A stretch of DNA of 64,000 bases, from positions 62,001-126,000 of the forward strand of contig NZ_QXGK01000003.1 of assembly GCF_003952945.1 (NCBI RefSeq). The letters run 5' to 3'. The notes under the pieces were generated by a model. The model was given only the letters and a program-made list of their open reading frames with translations, was not told where the DNA came from and made no database searches. Made by a program: the position numbers and the translations under genes. Positions 37,223 through 46,167 of this stretch are shown here, piece after piece. This DNA is from Bifidobacterium samirii. Its GTDB lineage: Bacteria; Actinomycetota; Actinomycetes; Actinomycetales; Bifidobacteriaceae. Numbering within the stretch: position 1 is the stretch's first letter; each line of letters opens with the position of its first letter.

Positions 37223-39832
37223 ATGCCAGGAGCAAACCTCACCCGCATCGAAGCCGAGGAACGCCGCGGCGTCGTCTCGGCGCCGATCCACTACGCGGTC
37301 GACCTCGACCTGACCGTCGGCGCGAAGGACTTCGCGTCCGTCACCACCATCACGTTCGACGCCGTCCCCGGCTCGACGACCTTCCTCGACCTGATCGCCG
37401 AGACCGTGACCGAGGTCACCCTCAACGGCGTCGCCCTCGACCCGGCCGCCGTCTTCGCCGACAGCCGCATCGAACTGGCCGGCCTGACCGAGCACAACGA
37501 GGTCACCGTCAAGGCGCTGTGCCAGTACTCCAACACCGGCGAGGGCCTGCACCGCAGCGTCGACCCGTCCGACGGCAACGTCTACCTGTACTCCCAGTTC
37601 GAGGTGCCGGACGCCCGCCGCGTCTACGCCGTCTTCGACCAGCCCGACCTCAAGGCCACGTTCGACTTCTCCGTGCTGGCCGCCAAGAGCTGGATCGTCA
37701 CCTCCAACATGCCCGTCGCCTCCGTCGAGGAGACCGACACCGTGACCGCCGAAGGCACGCTGGGCGACCACGAGGCCGAGACCACCAAGCGCTGGGTCTT
37801 CGAGACCACGCCGGTCATGAGCTCCTACCTGACCGCCGTGTGCGCCGGCCCGTACGCCGAATGGCACACCGAATACCTCAACGAGGACGGCCGCGTCGTG
37901 CCGATGGCCCAGTACTGCCGCCAGGCGCTCGCCGAGGCGTTCGCCAAGGACGTCGACTATCTGTTCGACATCACCAAGGCCGGCTTCGCGTTCTACGCCA
38001 AGACCTGGGGCGTGCCCTACCCGTACGCCAAGTACGACCAGATCTACGTGCCCGAATACAACGCGGGCGCCATGGAGAACATCGGCATGGTCACCATCCG
38101 CGACCAGTACGTGTTCGAATCCAAGGTCACCGACGCCCTGGCCGAACGCCGCGTCGTGACCGTGCTGCACGAGCTCGCCCACATGTGGTTCGGCGACTAC
38201 GTGACCATGAAGTGGTGGAACGACCTGTGGCTCAACGAGTCCTTCGCCGAGTTCACCTCCACCCTCGCCACCGCCGAGGCCACCGAATGGCACGACGCGT
38301 GGGCCACGTTCTGCTCCGGCGAGAAGAGCTGGGCGCTCGGTCAGGACCAGCTGTCCACCACGCACCCGATCGTCGCGCCGATCAACGACCTGAACGACAC
38401 GTACGTCAACTTCGACGGCATCACCTACGCCAAGGGCGCGTCCGTGCTCAAGCAGCTCGTGTTCTACGTGGGCCGCGAGAAGTTCTTCGAGGGCATCCAC
38501 AACTACCTCGACAAGCACGCCTACGCCAACGCCACCCTCGCCGACCTGCTGGGCGAGCTGGAGGCCACCTCCGGCCGCGACCTCAAGGCGTGGAGCGCCC
38601 AGTGGCTCGAGGAGTCCGGCATCAACACCATCGCCACCGAGGTCGAGGAGAACGAGGACGGCACCATCGCCTCGCTCGTCCTGCGCCAGAGCGCCGCCGC
38701 CGAGCACCCGGTGCTGCGCTCCCACCGCCTCGCCATCGGCTTCTACGACGAGGATCCGGCCACCGGCGCCATCGTGCGCACCGACCGCATCGAACTCGAC
38801 GTGGACGGCGAGACCACCGTCGTCGCCGAAGCCGCCGGCAAGCGCCGTCCGGCCCTCATCCTCGTGAACGACGACGACCTGACCTACACGAAGCTGCGCT
38901 TCGACGACAAGTCGCTCGCCTTCGCCGCCGCCAACCTCCACCGCTTCGACGACGCGCTCGCCCGCGCCGTGATCTGGCTGGCCTTCTGGGACATGACCCG
39001 CGACGGCGAATTCCCGGCGAAGGACTTCGTCGACACGACGCTGCGCCTGCTCGCCCACGAGACCGAATCCACCACCTTCCGCTACGCGCTGGCCTGCATG
39101 GGCACCACCGCCTGGCACTACACCGCCCCGGCCGAGCGCGCCGGCATCGTCGAGCACGTCGCCGCCGAACTGTGGCGTCTGGCCGAGACCGCCGAAGCCG
39201 GCTCCGACCAGCAGTTCCAGCTCGCCACCGCCTACCTGGGCTACGGCGAGGAGGGCGACGAGGCGTTCGCCGCCAATGCCAAGGGCCTGCTCGACGGCAC
39301 CGTCGTCCTCGACGGCCTGGAGATCGACAACAACTTCACCTGGACGATCGTCAAGGCGCTCGCCTCGGTGAACGCGATCGACGAGGCCGGCATCGACGCG
39401 CAGCTCGCCAAGCGCGACACCACCGAGAACCGCGAGTTCGCGCTCGGCGCCCGCGCCGCCAAGGCCACCGCCGAGGCGAAGGAGTGGGCGTGGAACGAGG
39501 CCATCACCAACGAGGCGCTCACCAACATGCAGCTCGAGGCCGCCGCCCGCGGCTTCGCCGGCACGCCGCGCGCCGACCTGGCCGACCCGTTCGCCGCCAA
39601 GTACTTCGAGACGGCTGACTGGATCTGGACGAACCGCACCTTCCACATGGCCGAGGCTCTGCTGGAGAGCCTGTACCCGGTGTACGCCGACCCGGCCCGC
39701 CTCGTCGAGCTGGGCGAGGCGTGGCTCGCCGCCCATGAGGACGCGGACAACGCGCTCAAGCGCATCATCCGCGCCAACGTGGAGTCGTCGCAGCGCATGC
39801 TCAAGGTCCGCGACTACAACGCGGCCCTGTAA
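37223..39832 (+). CDS. pepN: Aminopeptidase N (M1 family)
   Basis: This zinc metallo-aminopeptidase of the M1 family (869 aa) removes N-terminal residues from peptides in the cytoplasm. The substrate-anchoring GAMENIG motif is at about residues 282-288. The zinc motif HELAHMWFGD, with the downstream Glu in WLNESFAEF, is at about 316-345. The C-terminal helical ERAP1-like domain fills the rest. The length is normal for the actinobacterial enzyme. The start ATG 37223 has AAAGGAG 4 nt upstream; a TTG 18 bp earlier lies before the Shine-Dalgarno sequence and is rejected. There is no signal peptide. Together with the oligopeptide transporter at 44-50 kb it would supply amino acids from peptides. 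Confidence 0.96.
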   Translation: MPGANLTRIEAEERRGVVSAPIHYAVDLDLTVGAKDFASVTTITFDAVPGSTTFLDLIAETVTEVTLNGVALDPAAVFADSRIELAGLTEHNEVTVKALCQYSNTGEGLHRSVDPSDGNVYLYSQFEVPDARRVYAVFDQPDLKATFDFSVLAAKSWIVTSNMPVASVEETDTVTAEGTLGDHEAETTKRWVFETTPVMSSYLTAVCAGPYAEWHTEYLNEDGRVVPMAQYCRQALAEAFAKDVDYLFDITKAGFAFYAKTWGVPYPYAKYDQIYVPEYNAGAMENIGMVTIRDQYVFESKVTDALAERRVVTVLHELAHMWFGDYVTMKWWNDLWLNESFAEFTSTLATAEATEWHDAWATFCSGEKSWALGQDQLSTTHPIVAPINDLNDTYVNFDGITYAKGASVLKQLVFYVGREKFFEGIHNYLDKHAYANATLADLLGELEATSGRDLKAWSAQWLEESGINTIATEVEENEDGTIASLVLRQSAAAEHPVLRSHRLAIGFYDEDPATGAIVRTDRIELDVDGETTVVAEAAGKRRPALILVNDDDLTYTKLRFDDKSLAFAAANLHRFDDALARAVIWLAFWDMTRDGEFPAKDFVDTTLRLLAHETESTTFRYALACMGTTAWHYTAPAERAGIVEHVAAELWRLAETAEAGSDQQFQLATAYLGYGEEGDEAFAANAKGLLDGTVVLDGLEIDNNFTWTIVKALASVNAIDEAGIDAQLAKRDTTENREFALGARAAKATAEAKEWAWNEAITNEALTNMQLEAAARGFAGTPRADLADPFAAKYFETADWIWTNRTFHMAEALLESLYPVYADPARLVELGEAWLAAHEDADNALKRIIRANVESSQRMLKVRDYNAAL

Positions 39833-39888
39833 GCCGGTTCCGACGCATCCGTTGCGCCCGGTGAGGGCGCATACCGGACGCTGACCTG

Positions 39889-39918
39889 ACGGGGTCCTTC
39901 CTCCGGGAAGGGCCCCGT
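39889..39918 (+). terminator. Terminator of pepN
   Basis: A 13-bp stem (39889-39901 with 39906-39918, one G-U pair) with a 4-nt TCCG loop lies 56 bp after the pepN stop. Confidence 0.75.
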
Positions 39919-39938
39919 CCGCCGTTGTGGAGCGGTTC

Positions 39939-40160
39939 GCGTCGCCATCCGTATGGAATCGGCCTCCGATGTGCGGATCGCGGATTGCGGATTGCGACGC
40001 TGATGGCCCGGTTTGCGTCGTGATTCGTATAGGACGGGTGGCCGACGTGCGGATTGCGACGCTGGACGGCCGGTTCGCGTCGCCGTTCGTATGGAATCGA
40101 CGGCGGATGTACAGGTTGCGACGCTGGGGAGTCGGATTGCGTCGGGATTCGTATGGGGGC
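39939..40160. repeat. 62-bp palindromic tandem array E (4 units)
   Basis: Units start at 39939, 40015, 40077 and 40139, so the spacings are 76, 62 and 62. Each starts with a variant of GCGTCGCAATCCGTA and, 34 bp later, carries the inverse arm (ACGGATTGCGACGCT-like). The last unit has only its left arm before the sequence runs into the glmM promoter region. The array fills the gap between the pepN terminator and glmM. I see no gene in it. Confidence 0.85.
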
Positions 40161-40233
40161 AGGGAGAACGGCGTCAAATGGGGACGAACCGCGACGGTTC
40201 GACATCCCCGGCGACATGCTCGCCCGGCGTGGG

Positions 40234-40239
40234 TACGAT
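40234..40239 (+). promoter_or_regulatory. Candidate -10 box for glmM
   Basis: TACGAT lies 42 nt before the glmM ATG. Transcription from about 40246 would give a short leader that contains GAGGAAG 6 nt before the start. Confidence 0.5.
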
Positions 40240-40281
40240 GGTGCACGACAATGACCGTGACGAGGCAGCGAGGAAGAAATC

Positions 40282-41673
40282 ATGCCACGTATGTTTGGAA
40301 CCGATGGTGTTCGCGGACTGGCGAACCGTGCACTGACCGCCCGGCTGGCGCTCGACCTGGGCGACGCCGCCGTGCGCGTGCTGGGACGAAGCGAGGGGGA
40401 GAAGGAGGACGGCCAGCCCGAAGGCCGTCGCCGTGCGCTCGTCGGCCGCGACACGCGAGTCTCCGGCGACTTCCTGGCCGCCGCGCTGTCCGCGGGCATG
40501 TCCGCCGGCGGCTTCGACGTGATCGACGCGGGCATCATCCCCACGCCGGGCGTCGCCTACCTGACCAGCGTGCTCAACGTCGAGATGGGCGCGGTCATCT
40601 CCGCCTCGCACAATCCGATGCCCGACAACGGCATCAAGTTCTTCGCGCGCGGCGGCTTCAAGCTGCCCGACACCAAGGAGGACGAGATCGAGGCGGTGCT
40701 CGGCCAGGACTGGGACCGCCCCACCGGCGCCGGCGTCGGCCGCATCAGCCACGACATCGCCGCCCCCACCAACCTGTACATCGACCACCTCGTGTCCACG
40801 ATCGCGCCGGTCAACGACGACAAGACCCAGCCCAAGCCGCTCAAGGGCCTGAAGATCGTGGCCGACTGCGCCAACGGCGCCACGTCGGTCGTCGCGCCCG
40901 AGGCGCTGCGCCGCGCCGGCGCCGAAGTGCTCGTCATCAACGCGTCGCCGGACGGCTACAACATCAACAAGAACGCCGGATCGACCCATCCCGAGCAGCT
41001 GCAGGCGATGGTCAAGGCGACCGACGCGATGATGGGCGTCGCGTTCGACGGCGACGCCGACCGCTGCCTGGCGGTCGACGAGGACGGCAACATGGTCAAC
41101 GGCGACCAGATCATGGGCATCCTCGCGCGCGCCAAGAAGAACGAGGGCACGCTCGCCCACGACACGCTCGTCGTGACCGTGATGAGCAACCTCGGCCTCA
41201 AGCTCGCCCTCAAGAGCATGGGCATCAAGACCGTGGAGACCGCCGTGGGCGACCGCTACGTGCTGGAGGAGATGCTGCGCGGCGGCTACACGCTGGGCGG
41301 CGAACAGTCCGGCCACGTCATCAACCGCGAGTTCGCCACCACCGGCGACGGCACGCTCACCGCGCTCATGCTGTGCAACGAGGTCGTCAAGTCCGGCAAG
41401 ACCCTCAAGGAGCTGGCCGCCGACTTCCCGCAGCTGCCGCAGACGCTCGTCAACGTGCCGAACGTCGACAAGACCGCCTGCGACACGAACGAACGCGTGC
41501 AGGCCGCCGTGCGCCGCGAGGAGGAGCTGCTGGGCGAATCCGGCCGCGTGCTGCTGCGCCCGTCCGGCACCGAGCCGCTCGTGCGCGTCATGGCCGAGGC
41601 CGCCACGCAGGCGTACGCCGACGAGGTGTGCACCCGACTGGCGCGCATCGTCGCCGAGGAGCTCGCCCTGTAG
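40282..41673 (+). CDS. glmM: Phosphoglucosamine mutase
   Basis: GlmM (463 aa) converts glucosamine-6-phosphate to glucosamine-1-phosphate on the way to UDP-GlcNAc for peptidoglycan. The phosphoserine is in ISASHNPMPDNG (Ser109). The metal loop is FDGDADRCLAVDE near 255, the sugar-binding GGEQSGHVI follows, and the phosphate-binding RPSGTEPLVRV is near the C-terminus. A short charged insertion at residues 36-50 (EGEKEDGQPEGRR) is not usual for the family. The start ATG 40282 has GAGGAAG 6 nt upstream. The gene is followed by a long hairpin before def. Confidence 0.96.
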   Translation: MPRMFGTDGVRGLANRALTARLALDLGDAAVRVLGRSEGEKEDGQPEGRRRALVGRDTRVSGDFLAAALSAGMSAGGFDVIDAGIIPTPGVAYLTSVLNVEMGAVISASHNPMPDNGIKFFARGGFKLPDTKEDEIEAVLGQDWDRPTGAGVGRISHDIAAPTNLYIDHLVSTIAPVNDDKTQPKPLKGLKIVADCANGATSVVAPEALRRAGAEVLVINASPDGYNINKNAGSTHPEQLQAMVKATDAMMGVAFDGDADRCLAVDEDGNMVNGDQIMGILARAKKNEGTLAHDTLVVTVMSNLGLKLALKSMGIKTVETAVGDRYVLEEMLRGGYTLGGEQSGHVINREFATTGDGTLTALMLCNEVVKSGKTLKELAADFPQLPQTLVNVPNVDKTACDTNERVQAAVRREEELLGESGRVLLRPSGTEPLVRVMAEAATQAYADEVCTRLARIVAEELAL

Positions 41674-41686
41674 CGACGTCCGCGTC

Positions 41687-41729
41687 GGCCGGCGGCCGCA
41701 GGCGGGGCGACCCGCCCCGGCCGCCGGCC
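41687..41729 (+). terminator. Terminator after glmM
   Basis: An 11-bp perfect outer stem (41687-41697 with 41719-41729) encloses an inner 6-bp stem (41701-41706 with 41711-41716). It lies 14 bp after the glmM stop. Confidence 0.75.
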
Positions 41730-41794
41730 CGCACCGCACCACCCAATCATCCGCGACTACGAATACGACGACTACGACTACGAACGGAGCAACC

Positions 41795-42448
41795 ATGTTC
41801 GCGAAGAACCAGAAGGTCGACCTCGCCCTCAACCGCGAGGTCGAGCAGCTCATCAAGACCGGCGGCAAGGAGCGCATCCTGCCGATCGTGCAGGCCGGCG
41901 AGCCGGTGCTGCGCCAGCAGACCGTGCGCTACAACGGCCAGCTGAGCCGCAAGACCCTCGACAAGCTCATCGAGACGATGCGCATCACGATGACCGAGGC
42001 GCCCGGCGTGGGCCTCGCCGCCACGCAGATCGGCCTCGGCCTGTCGCTGGCCGTGCTCGAGGACCACGTGCGCGACGACGAGGACGACCCGCGTGAGATC
42101 GGCGAACTGCCGTTCCACGTCATCATCAACCCCAGCTACGAGCCGGTCGGCGAGGAGACCCGCAGCTTCTACGAAGGCTGTCTCAGCTTCGACGGCTACC
42201 AGGCGGTGCGCCGCCGCTGGCTCGACATCGACGCGCGCTGGCAGGACGAGGACGGCACCTGGCACGAGGAGCGCCTCCACGGCTGGCCGGCCCGCATCTT
42301 CCAGCACGAGACCGACCATCTGAGCGGCGAACTGTACATCGACCGCGCCGAGATCCGCTCGCTGACCACCACCGAGAACCTCGAGGACTTCTGGTGCGAG
42401 GACCCGGTGCCGACCGAAGCGGCCGAGGAGCTCGGCTTCGAGCTGTGA
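41795..42448 (+). CDS. def: Peptide deformylase
   Basis: Def (217 aa) removes the formyl group from the initiator methionine of nascent proteins. The three family motifs are present: GVGLAATQIGL (about residues 69-79), EGCLSFDGYQ (about 128-137, metal-binding Cys) and QHETDHLSGE (about 169-178, metal-binding His pair and catalytic Glu). The last motif has Thr where Ile, Tyr or Leu is more common. The N-terminal stretch of about 40 residues is longer than in E. coli and is typical of actinobacterial forms. ATG 41795 has GGAG 5 nt upstream. Confidence 0.95.
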   Translation: MFAKNQKVDLALNREVEQLIKTGGKERILPIVQAGEPVLRQQTVRYNGQLSRKTLDKLIETMRITMTEAPGVGLAATQIGLGLSLAVLEDHVRDDEDDPREIGELPFHVIINPSYEPVGEETRSFYEGCLSFDGYQAVRRRWLDIDARWQDEDGTWHEERLHGWPARIFQHETDHLSGELYIDRAEIRSLTTTENLEDFWCEDPVPTEAAEELGFEL

Positions 42449-42503
42449 TTCCCCGGCGTCGCGTGGCTGCGGCCGCGGCGGCGGAGCATGACGGATGACG
42501 GAT

Positions 42504-42535
42504 AGGCGGGACTCCCGTTGCGGGGCGTCCCGCCT
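42504..42535 (+). terminator. Terminator of def
   Basis: A 9-bp stem (42504-42512 with 42527-42535) closes a loop that itself has a short CCCG/CGGG stem. Confidence 0.65.
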
Positions 42536-42573
42536 CGTCGTTCCCGGCGTCGCCGATGGGGGAGCGGCCCGAC

Positions 42574-42579
42574 TACGAT
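42574..42579 (+). promoter_or_regulatory. Candidate -10 box for a leaderless exonuclease transcript
   Basis: TACGAT ends 7 nt before ATG 42587, with no ribosome-binding site between them. Confidence 0.5.
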
Positions 42580-42586
42580 GGCCGGC

Positions 42587-44149
42587 ATGACCAACGCAGC
42601 ATCCGCATCCGTCCCGTCCACGCCGTCGTCCGCGACCGGCGCCGCCGCATCGCCGGCATCGCCGTCCGTCGCCGACGACTGGCTGACCGCGGCGAAGGAC
42701 GACATCGACCAGTGGGCGGCCGTCATGCCCAGGGACGCCGACGGCACCCTGATCGACTGGCAGTGGGTGCGCTCGCTCGACCTGGCGGGCGGCATCGGCT
42801 GCGCCTCCGACGCCGACCTCGACCCCGGTGCATCCGGCGGCAGCGCGCACGACCTGCTGGCCGCCGACTACGCGGTGCGCGACCGGCTCGAAGCGATCAT
42901 CGCGCAGTGCAATACCGCGTTCATGACCGACTTCGACCGGCTCATCGCCTCCTACCGGCTGCCGCGCGCACTCGCCTACGCGAACCGGCGTCTCAACGAC
43001 GAGATCGCCCTGCTCATCGACCGCGGCGTCGCCGAAGGCCATTGGACCGTGCACGACGAGCAGCGCGGCCGCGTCGGCGTGCAGGTGCTCGTCCCGACGG
43101 ACGGCACCGACGTCGCCGACATTCAGGACCGCACCGCCGACATCGACGAGGCGCGCTCGGCCCGCCGCAAGGCGCGCATGAACCAGGAACGCTCCGGCCG
43201 ATCCGGCATGGCGCGGGCGAACCTCGACGCGGCGGCCGCCACCACGGCCGGCAGGCCGACCGGCGGCGCGGCGACGTCGTCGGCGTCCGCAGGTGCCGGG
43301 GCCGACGACGCCGTCGCGCGTCGCATCGCCGATTATGGGCGACCCGACTGGCGTTCCTCCTACCTGCCCGGCCGCGACATCGCCGACGTGATCGGCATCG
43401 ACATCGAGACGAGCGGCACCGATCCGGCGCGCGTCTACATCATCGACGTCGGATTCGAATGCATGGACGTGTCCGCCGACCCGTCCGCGGCAGCCGCGGC
43501 AGCCGCGGCAGCCGCGGCGGGTGCGACGGCCGCGTCGGGTGCGACGGCCGCGTCGGACGGCGGCTACCGGTACGAGCGGGAGTCGTACGCCGCCGACGGC
43601 GCGTACGGGCAGGCGCGGCTGCCGTTCGGCGTGACCGCGCGCGCCGCACGCCACGGCAACCCGTTCATCGCACGGCTGACCGGCATCGACATAGCCGAAC
43701 GCGGCCCCGAATCGGGCGTCAGGCTCTTCGACGAATGGCCGGCCGCCCAGCGCGGCCTGCTCATGCGGCTCGAACAGCGGCCCTACGTGGCGCACAACGC
43801 GACGTTCGAACACAAGTTCTTCATGCTCAACATCGCCGGATACGCCGAAAGCTACCGCGCCGGCCGCATCACCATCATCGACACGATGCCGATGAGCCGG
43901 CAGTGGGATCCGGGTTCCGCGCCCGACGACGCCCACCCGTACGGCGACAACCGGCTCGAATCGTACGCCAAACGGCAGGGCGCACTGCCCGAAAGCGAAG
44001 CGGAACGGCATCTCGGCCTCGAGGATGCGCACATCATGCTCGTCGCCATGCGCCGCCATCTGGCCGACCTGCGCGCCGAAGGCCGTGGTCCGTGGGGCGC
44101 CGATGGCCGCGTCGGCGTCGGCGGCAAGCGCTGCGGCCGGCGATACTGA
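42587..44149 (+). CDS. DnaQ-like (DEDDh) 3'-5' exonuclease with Ala-rich insertion
   Basis: This 520-aa protein has a DnaQ/RNase T-type exonuclease domain in its C-terminal half. The first acidic motif VIGIDIETSGTDP is at about residues 269-281, the second includes YVAHNATFEHKFF near 400-412, and HLGLEDAHIML near 470-480 supplies the final His and Asp. The N-terminal half (about residues 20-230) is conserved-looking but not recognised. An Ala/Gly/Thr/Ser tract (about residues 298-325), encoded by 9-bp and 18-bp tandem repeats, interrupts the exonuclease fold after the first motif. The start ATG 42587 is chosen because it follows a -10-like box at leaderless spacing. The substrate, DNA or RNA, is unknown. 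Confidence 0.8.
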   Translation: MTNAASASVPSTPSSATGAAASPASPSVADDWLTAAKDDIDQWAAVMPRDADGTLIDWQWVRSLDLAGGIGCASDADLDPGASGGSAHDLLAADYAVRDRLEAIIAQCNTAFMTDFDRLIASYRLPRALAYANRRLNDEIALLIDRGVAEGHWTVHDEQRGRVGVQVLVPTDGTDVADIQDRTADIDEARSARRKARMNQERSGRSGMARANLDAAAATTAGRPTGGAATSSASAGAGADDAVARRIADYGRPDWRSSYLPGRDIADVIGIDIETSGTDPARVYIIDVGFECMDVSADPSAAAAAAAAAAAGATAASGATAASDGGYRYERESYAADGAYGQARLPFGVTARAARHGNPFIARLTGIDIAERGPESGVRLFDEWPAAQRGLLMRLEQRPYVAHNATFEHKFFMLNIAGYAESYRAGRITIIDTMPMSRQWDPGSAPDDAHPYGDNRLESYAKRQGALPESEAERHLGLEDAHIMLVAMRRHLADLRAEGRGPWGADGRVGVGGKRCGRRY

Positions 44150-44233
44150 GCGCAGTCGCCGGTATCGGCCGGCGGCGATAGTCGGGATGGGTGAAGGATT
44201 CGGCCGGCCGCGTGCGATGACGGCGCGTGACGG

Positions 44234-44239
44234 TAGAAT
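44234..44239 (+). promoter_or_regulatory. Candidate -10 box of the peptide transporter operon
   Basis: TAGAAT sits 70 nt before ATG 44309, with a predicted start near 44246. An ATG at 44240 lies directly against the box and would be upstream of the transcript. Confidence 0.55.
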
Positions 44240-44308
44240 ATGGCGCGGCGGTCGACCCGTACGGGCGGCCAGCCGCGCATGACCGACATCACATCGACGA
44301 GGAACACC

Positions 44309-46048
44309 ATGTCCGAACACCATGGCGCGTACGGCGAAGCCGACGCGACCGCATCCGGCGCCATCGACGGCGCGACGAACGACCAGACCATTGCGAACGC
44401 CCAGCCGGGCGGCGCCGCATCCGGCTCCGGCAGCACCGACGCGAGCCTCGAATCGCGCGCCCGCGGACCGCGCGGCGGACGCGGCGGCGCGAACGGCGGC
44501 AGGCGCGGCGGCACGGCGCGACGATGGCTGTGGATCGTCATCGCGCTCGTCGCCGTCGTCGCGATCACGGTCGGCGTGCTCGTCTCCAAGCCCGGCCGCG
44601 TCACCGGCTCCGACACCGTCAACGGCAACGGCGGACGCGCCGCCGACCGCATTGCCATCGGCCTCAAGCTCGCCCCCACCAACCTCGACATCCGCAACCA
44701 GTCCGGCTCCGCGCTCGACCAGCTGCTCATCGGCAACGTGTACGAGGGCCTCGTGGCGCGCGACCAGGACAATCAGGTCGTGCCCGCGCTCGCCAAAGCG
44801 TGGGACGTCAGCGACGACGGCCTGACCTACACGTTCCACCTCAACGAGCGCATGACGTTCTCCAACGGCGACGTGCTCGACGCCGACGACGTCGTCTGGT
44901 CCATCAACGACCTGATCGACAACCAGTACCACGACGCCGACTCCGTCGCCTCGATCGCGAACGTCGAAGCGAGCGACACGGACACGGTCGTCATGACGCT
45001 CTCGTCGCCCGACTCCAATCTGCTGTGGGCGCTGACCGGCCGCGCCGGACTCGTGCTCGACCAGGACGCCGACTACGACGCCAAGACCGAAGCGGTCGGC
45101 TCCGGCCCGTACACGGTCGCCAGGTTCACCGTCGGCGACTCCGTCACCCTCACCGCCAACGAGCGGTACTGGGGTGAGGACAAGGCCAGGACGCCCACCA
45201 TCGTCGTCAAGTACTACGTCGACGACAACGCGGCCGTCAACGCGCTCAAATCCGGCGACGTGCAGGTGCTCGCGCCCATCACCGAAACCCTCGCCGCGCC
45301 CTTCGCCGCCGACACCGACCACTACACCGTCAAGGCCGGCGACGACACCGACAAGTACGTGCTCGCGTTCAACAACAAGGGGGAGAAGACCTCCGACAAG
45401 CGCATCCGCCAGGCCATCCGCTACGCGATCGACCACGACGAGATCATCGCCTCCCGCGGCGGCTCCGACGCGGCGCTCGGCGGCCCCATCCCCTCGCTCG
45501 ACCCCGGCTACGAGGACCTGACCGACCTCTACCCGCACGACCTCGACAAGGCGAAGAAGCTCATGGCCGAAGCCGGCTACGACGAGGACCATCCGCTCGA
45601 ACTGCGCCTCACCTACGCGAACACGTACGCGAGCGAACTGGGCGACCAGCTGCGCTCCCAGCTCAAGCCGATCGGCATCGACCTCAAGGTCAACGTGGTC
45701 GAATTCTCCACCTGGCTGCAGGACGTGTACACGAACCGCGACTACGACCTCTCGCTCGTCGACCACAACGAAAGCCACGACTTCTACCAGTGGGCCGACC
45801 CCGACTACTACTACGGCTACGACAACAAGCAGGTGCAGGACCTGTACGCGCAGGCCATCGCCGCCACCGACGACCGGACCCGCGACGAACTGCTCGCCAA
45901 GGCCGCGCGCATCGTCTCCGAGGACGCGCCCGCCGACTGGCTGCTCAACTACCGCGTCACCACCGTGTGGGCCGCGGGCGTCGACGGCTTCCCCGTCAAC
46001 CTCAACCAGAGCGTCATGGACCTGCGGAACGTGACCTACGTCAAGTGA
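44309..46048 (+). CDS. Oligopeptide ABC transporter substrate-binding protein, membrane-anchored
   Basis: This family-5 solute-binding protein (579 aa) belongs to a dipeptide/oligopeptide importer. A Gly/Arg-rich cytoplasmic N-terminus of about 70 residues precedes one membrane segment (about 73-92). There is no lipobox cysteine, so the protein is held by an uncleaved helix rather than as a lipoprotein. The binding domain follows, with typical blocks such as DVSDDGLTYTFHLNERMTFSNGD and RQAIRYAIDHDEI. The start ATG 44309 has GAGGAA 4 nt upstream and lies downstream of the candidate promoter; the earlier ATG 44240 is rejected. It is the first of five transporter genes and is separated from the permeases by a hairpin, which would allow more binding protein than permease. 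Confidence 0.88.
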   Translation: MSEHHGAYGEADATASGAIDGATNDQTIANAQPGGAASGSGSTDASLESRARGPRGGRGGANGGRRGGTARRWLWIVIALVAVVAITVGVLVSKPGRVTGSDTVNGNGGRAADRIAIGLKLAPTNLDIRNQSGSALDQLLIGNVYEGLVARDQDNQVVPALAKAWDVSDDGLTYTFHLNERMTFSNGDVLDADDVVWSINDLIDNQYHDADSVASIANVEASDTDTVVMTLSSPDSNLLWALTGRAGLVLDQDADYDAKTEAVGSGPYTVARFTVGDSVTLTANERYWGEDKARTPTIVVKYYVDDNAAVNALKSGDVQVLAPITETLAAPFAADTDHYTVKAGDDTDKYVLAFNNKGEKTSDKRIRQAIRYAIDHDEIIASRGGSDAALGGPIPSLDPGYEDLTDLYPHDLDKAKKLMAEAGYDEDHPLELRLTYANTYASELGDQLRSQLKPIGIDLKVNVVEFSTWLQDVYTNRDYDLSLVDHNESHDFYQWADPDYYYGYDNKQVQDLYAQAIAATDDRTRDELLAKAARIVSEDAPADWLLNYRVTTVWAAGVDGFPVNLNQSVMDLRNVTYVK

Positions 46049-46060
46049 CATGGTCCCGCG

Positions 46061-46092
46061 GGGCGGCTGGCAATGCATGATGCTCGCCGCCC
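46061..46092 (+). other. Intercistronic hairpin after the binding-protein gene
   Basis: A 7-bp GC stem (46061-46067 with 46086-46092) lies 13 bp after the stop of the binding-protein gene. It is followed by a pyrimidine-rich stretch of about 45 nt with repeated TTCCTTCG-like units. It probably stabilises or partly terminates the upstream message. Confidence 0.4.
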
Positions 46093-46167
46093 TGCGGTAC
46101 GTTCCTTCGTTCCGTTCGCTCCCTTCCTTCGATTCCTTCGATTCCCACGATCCTCCCAAGGAGCCGT

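Noticed and set aside
44240-44308. Upstream ATG 44240 as start of the peptide-binding protein
   Set aside because: It directly abuts the candidate -10 box and would be outside the transcript; ATG 44309 has a good ribosome-binding site.
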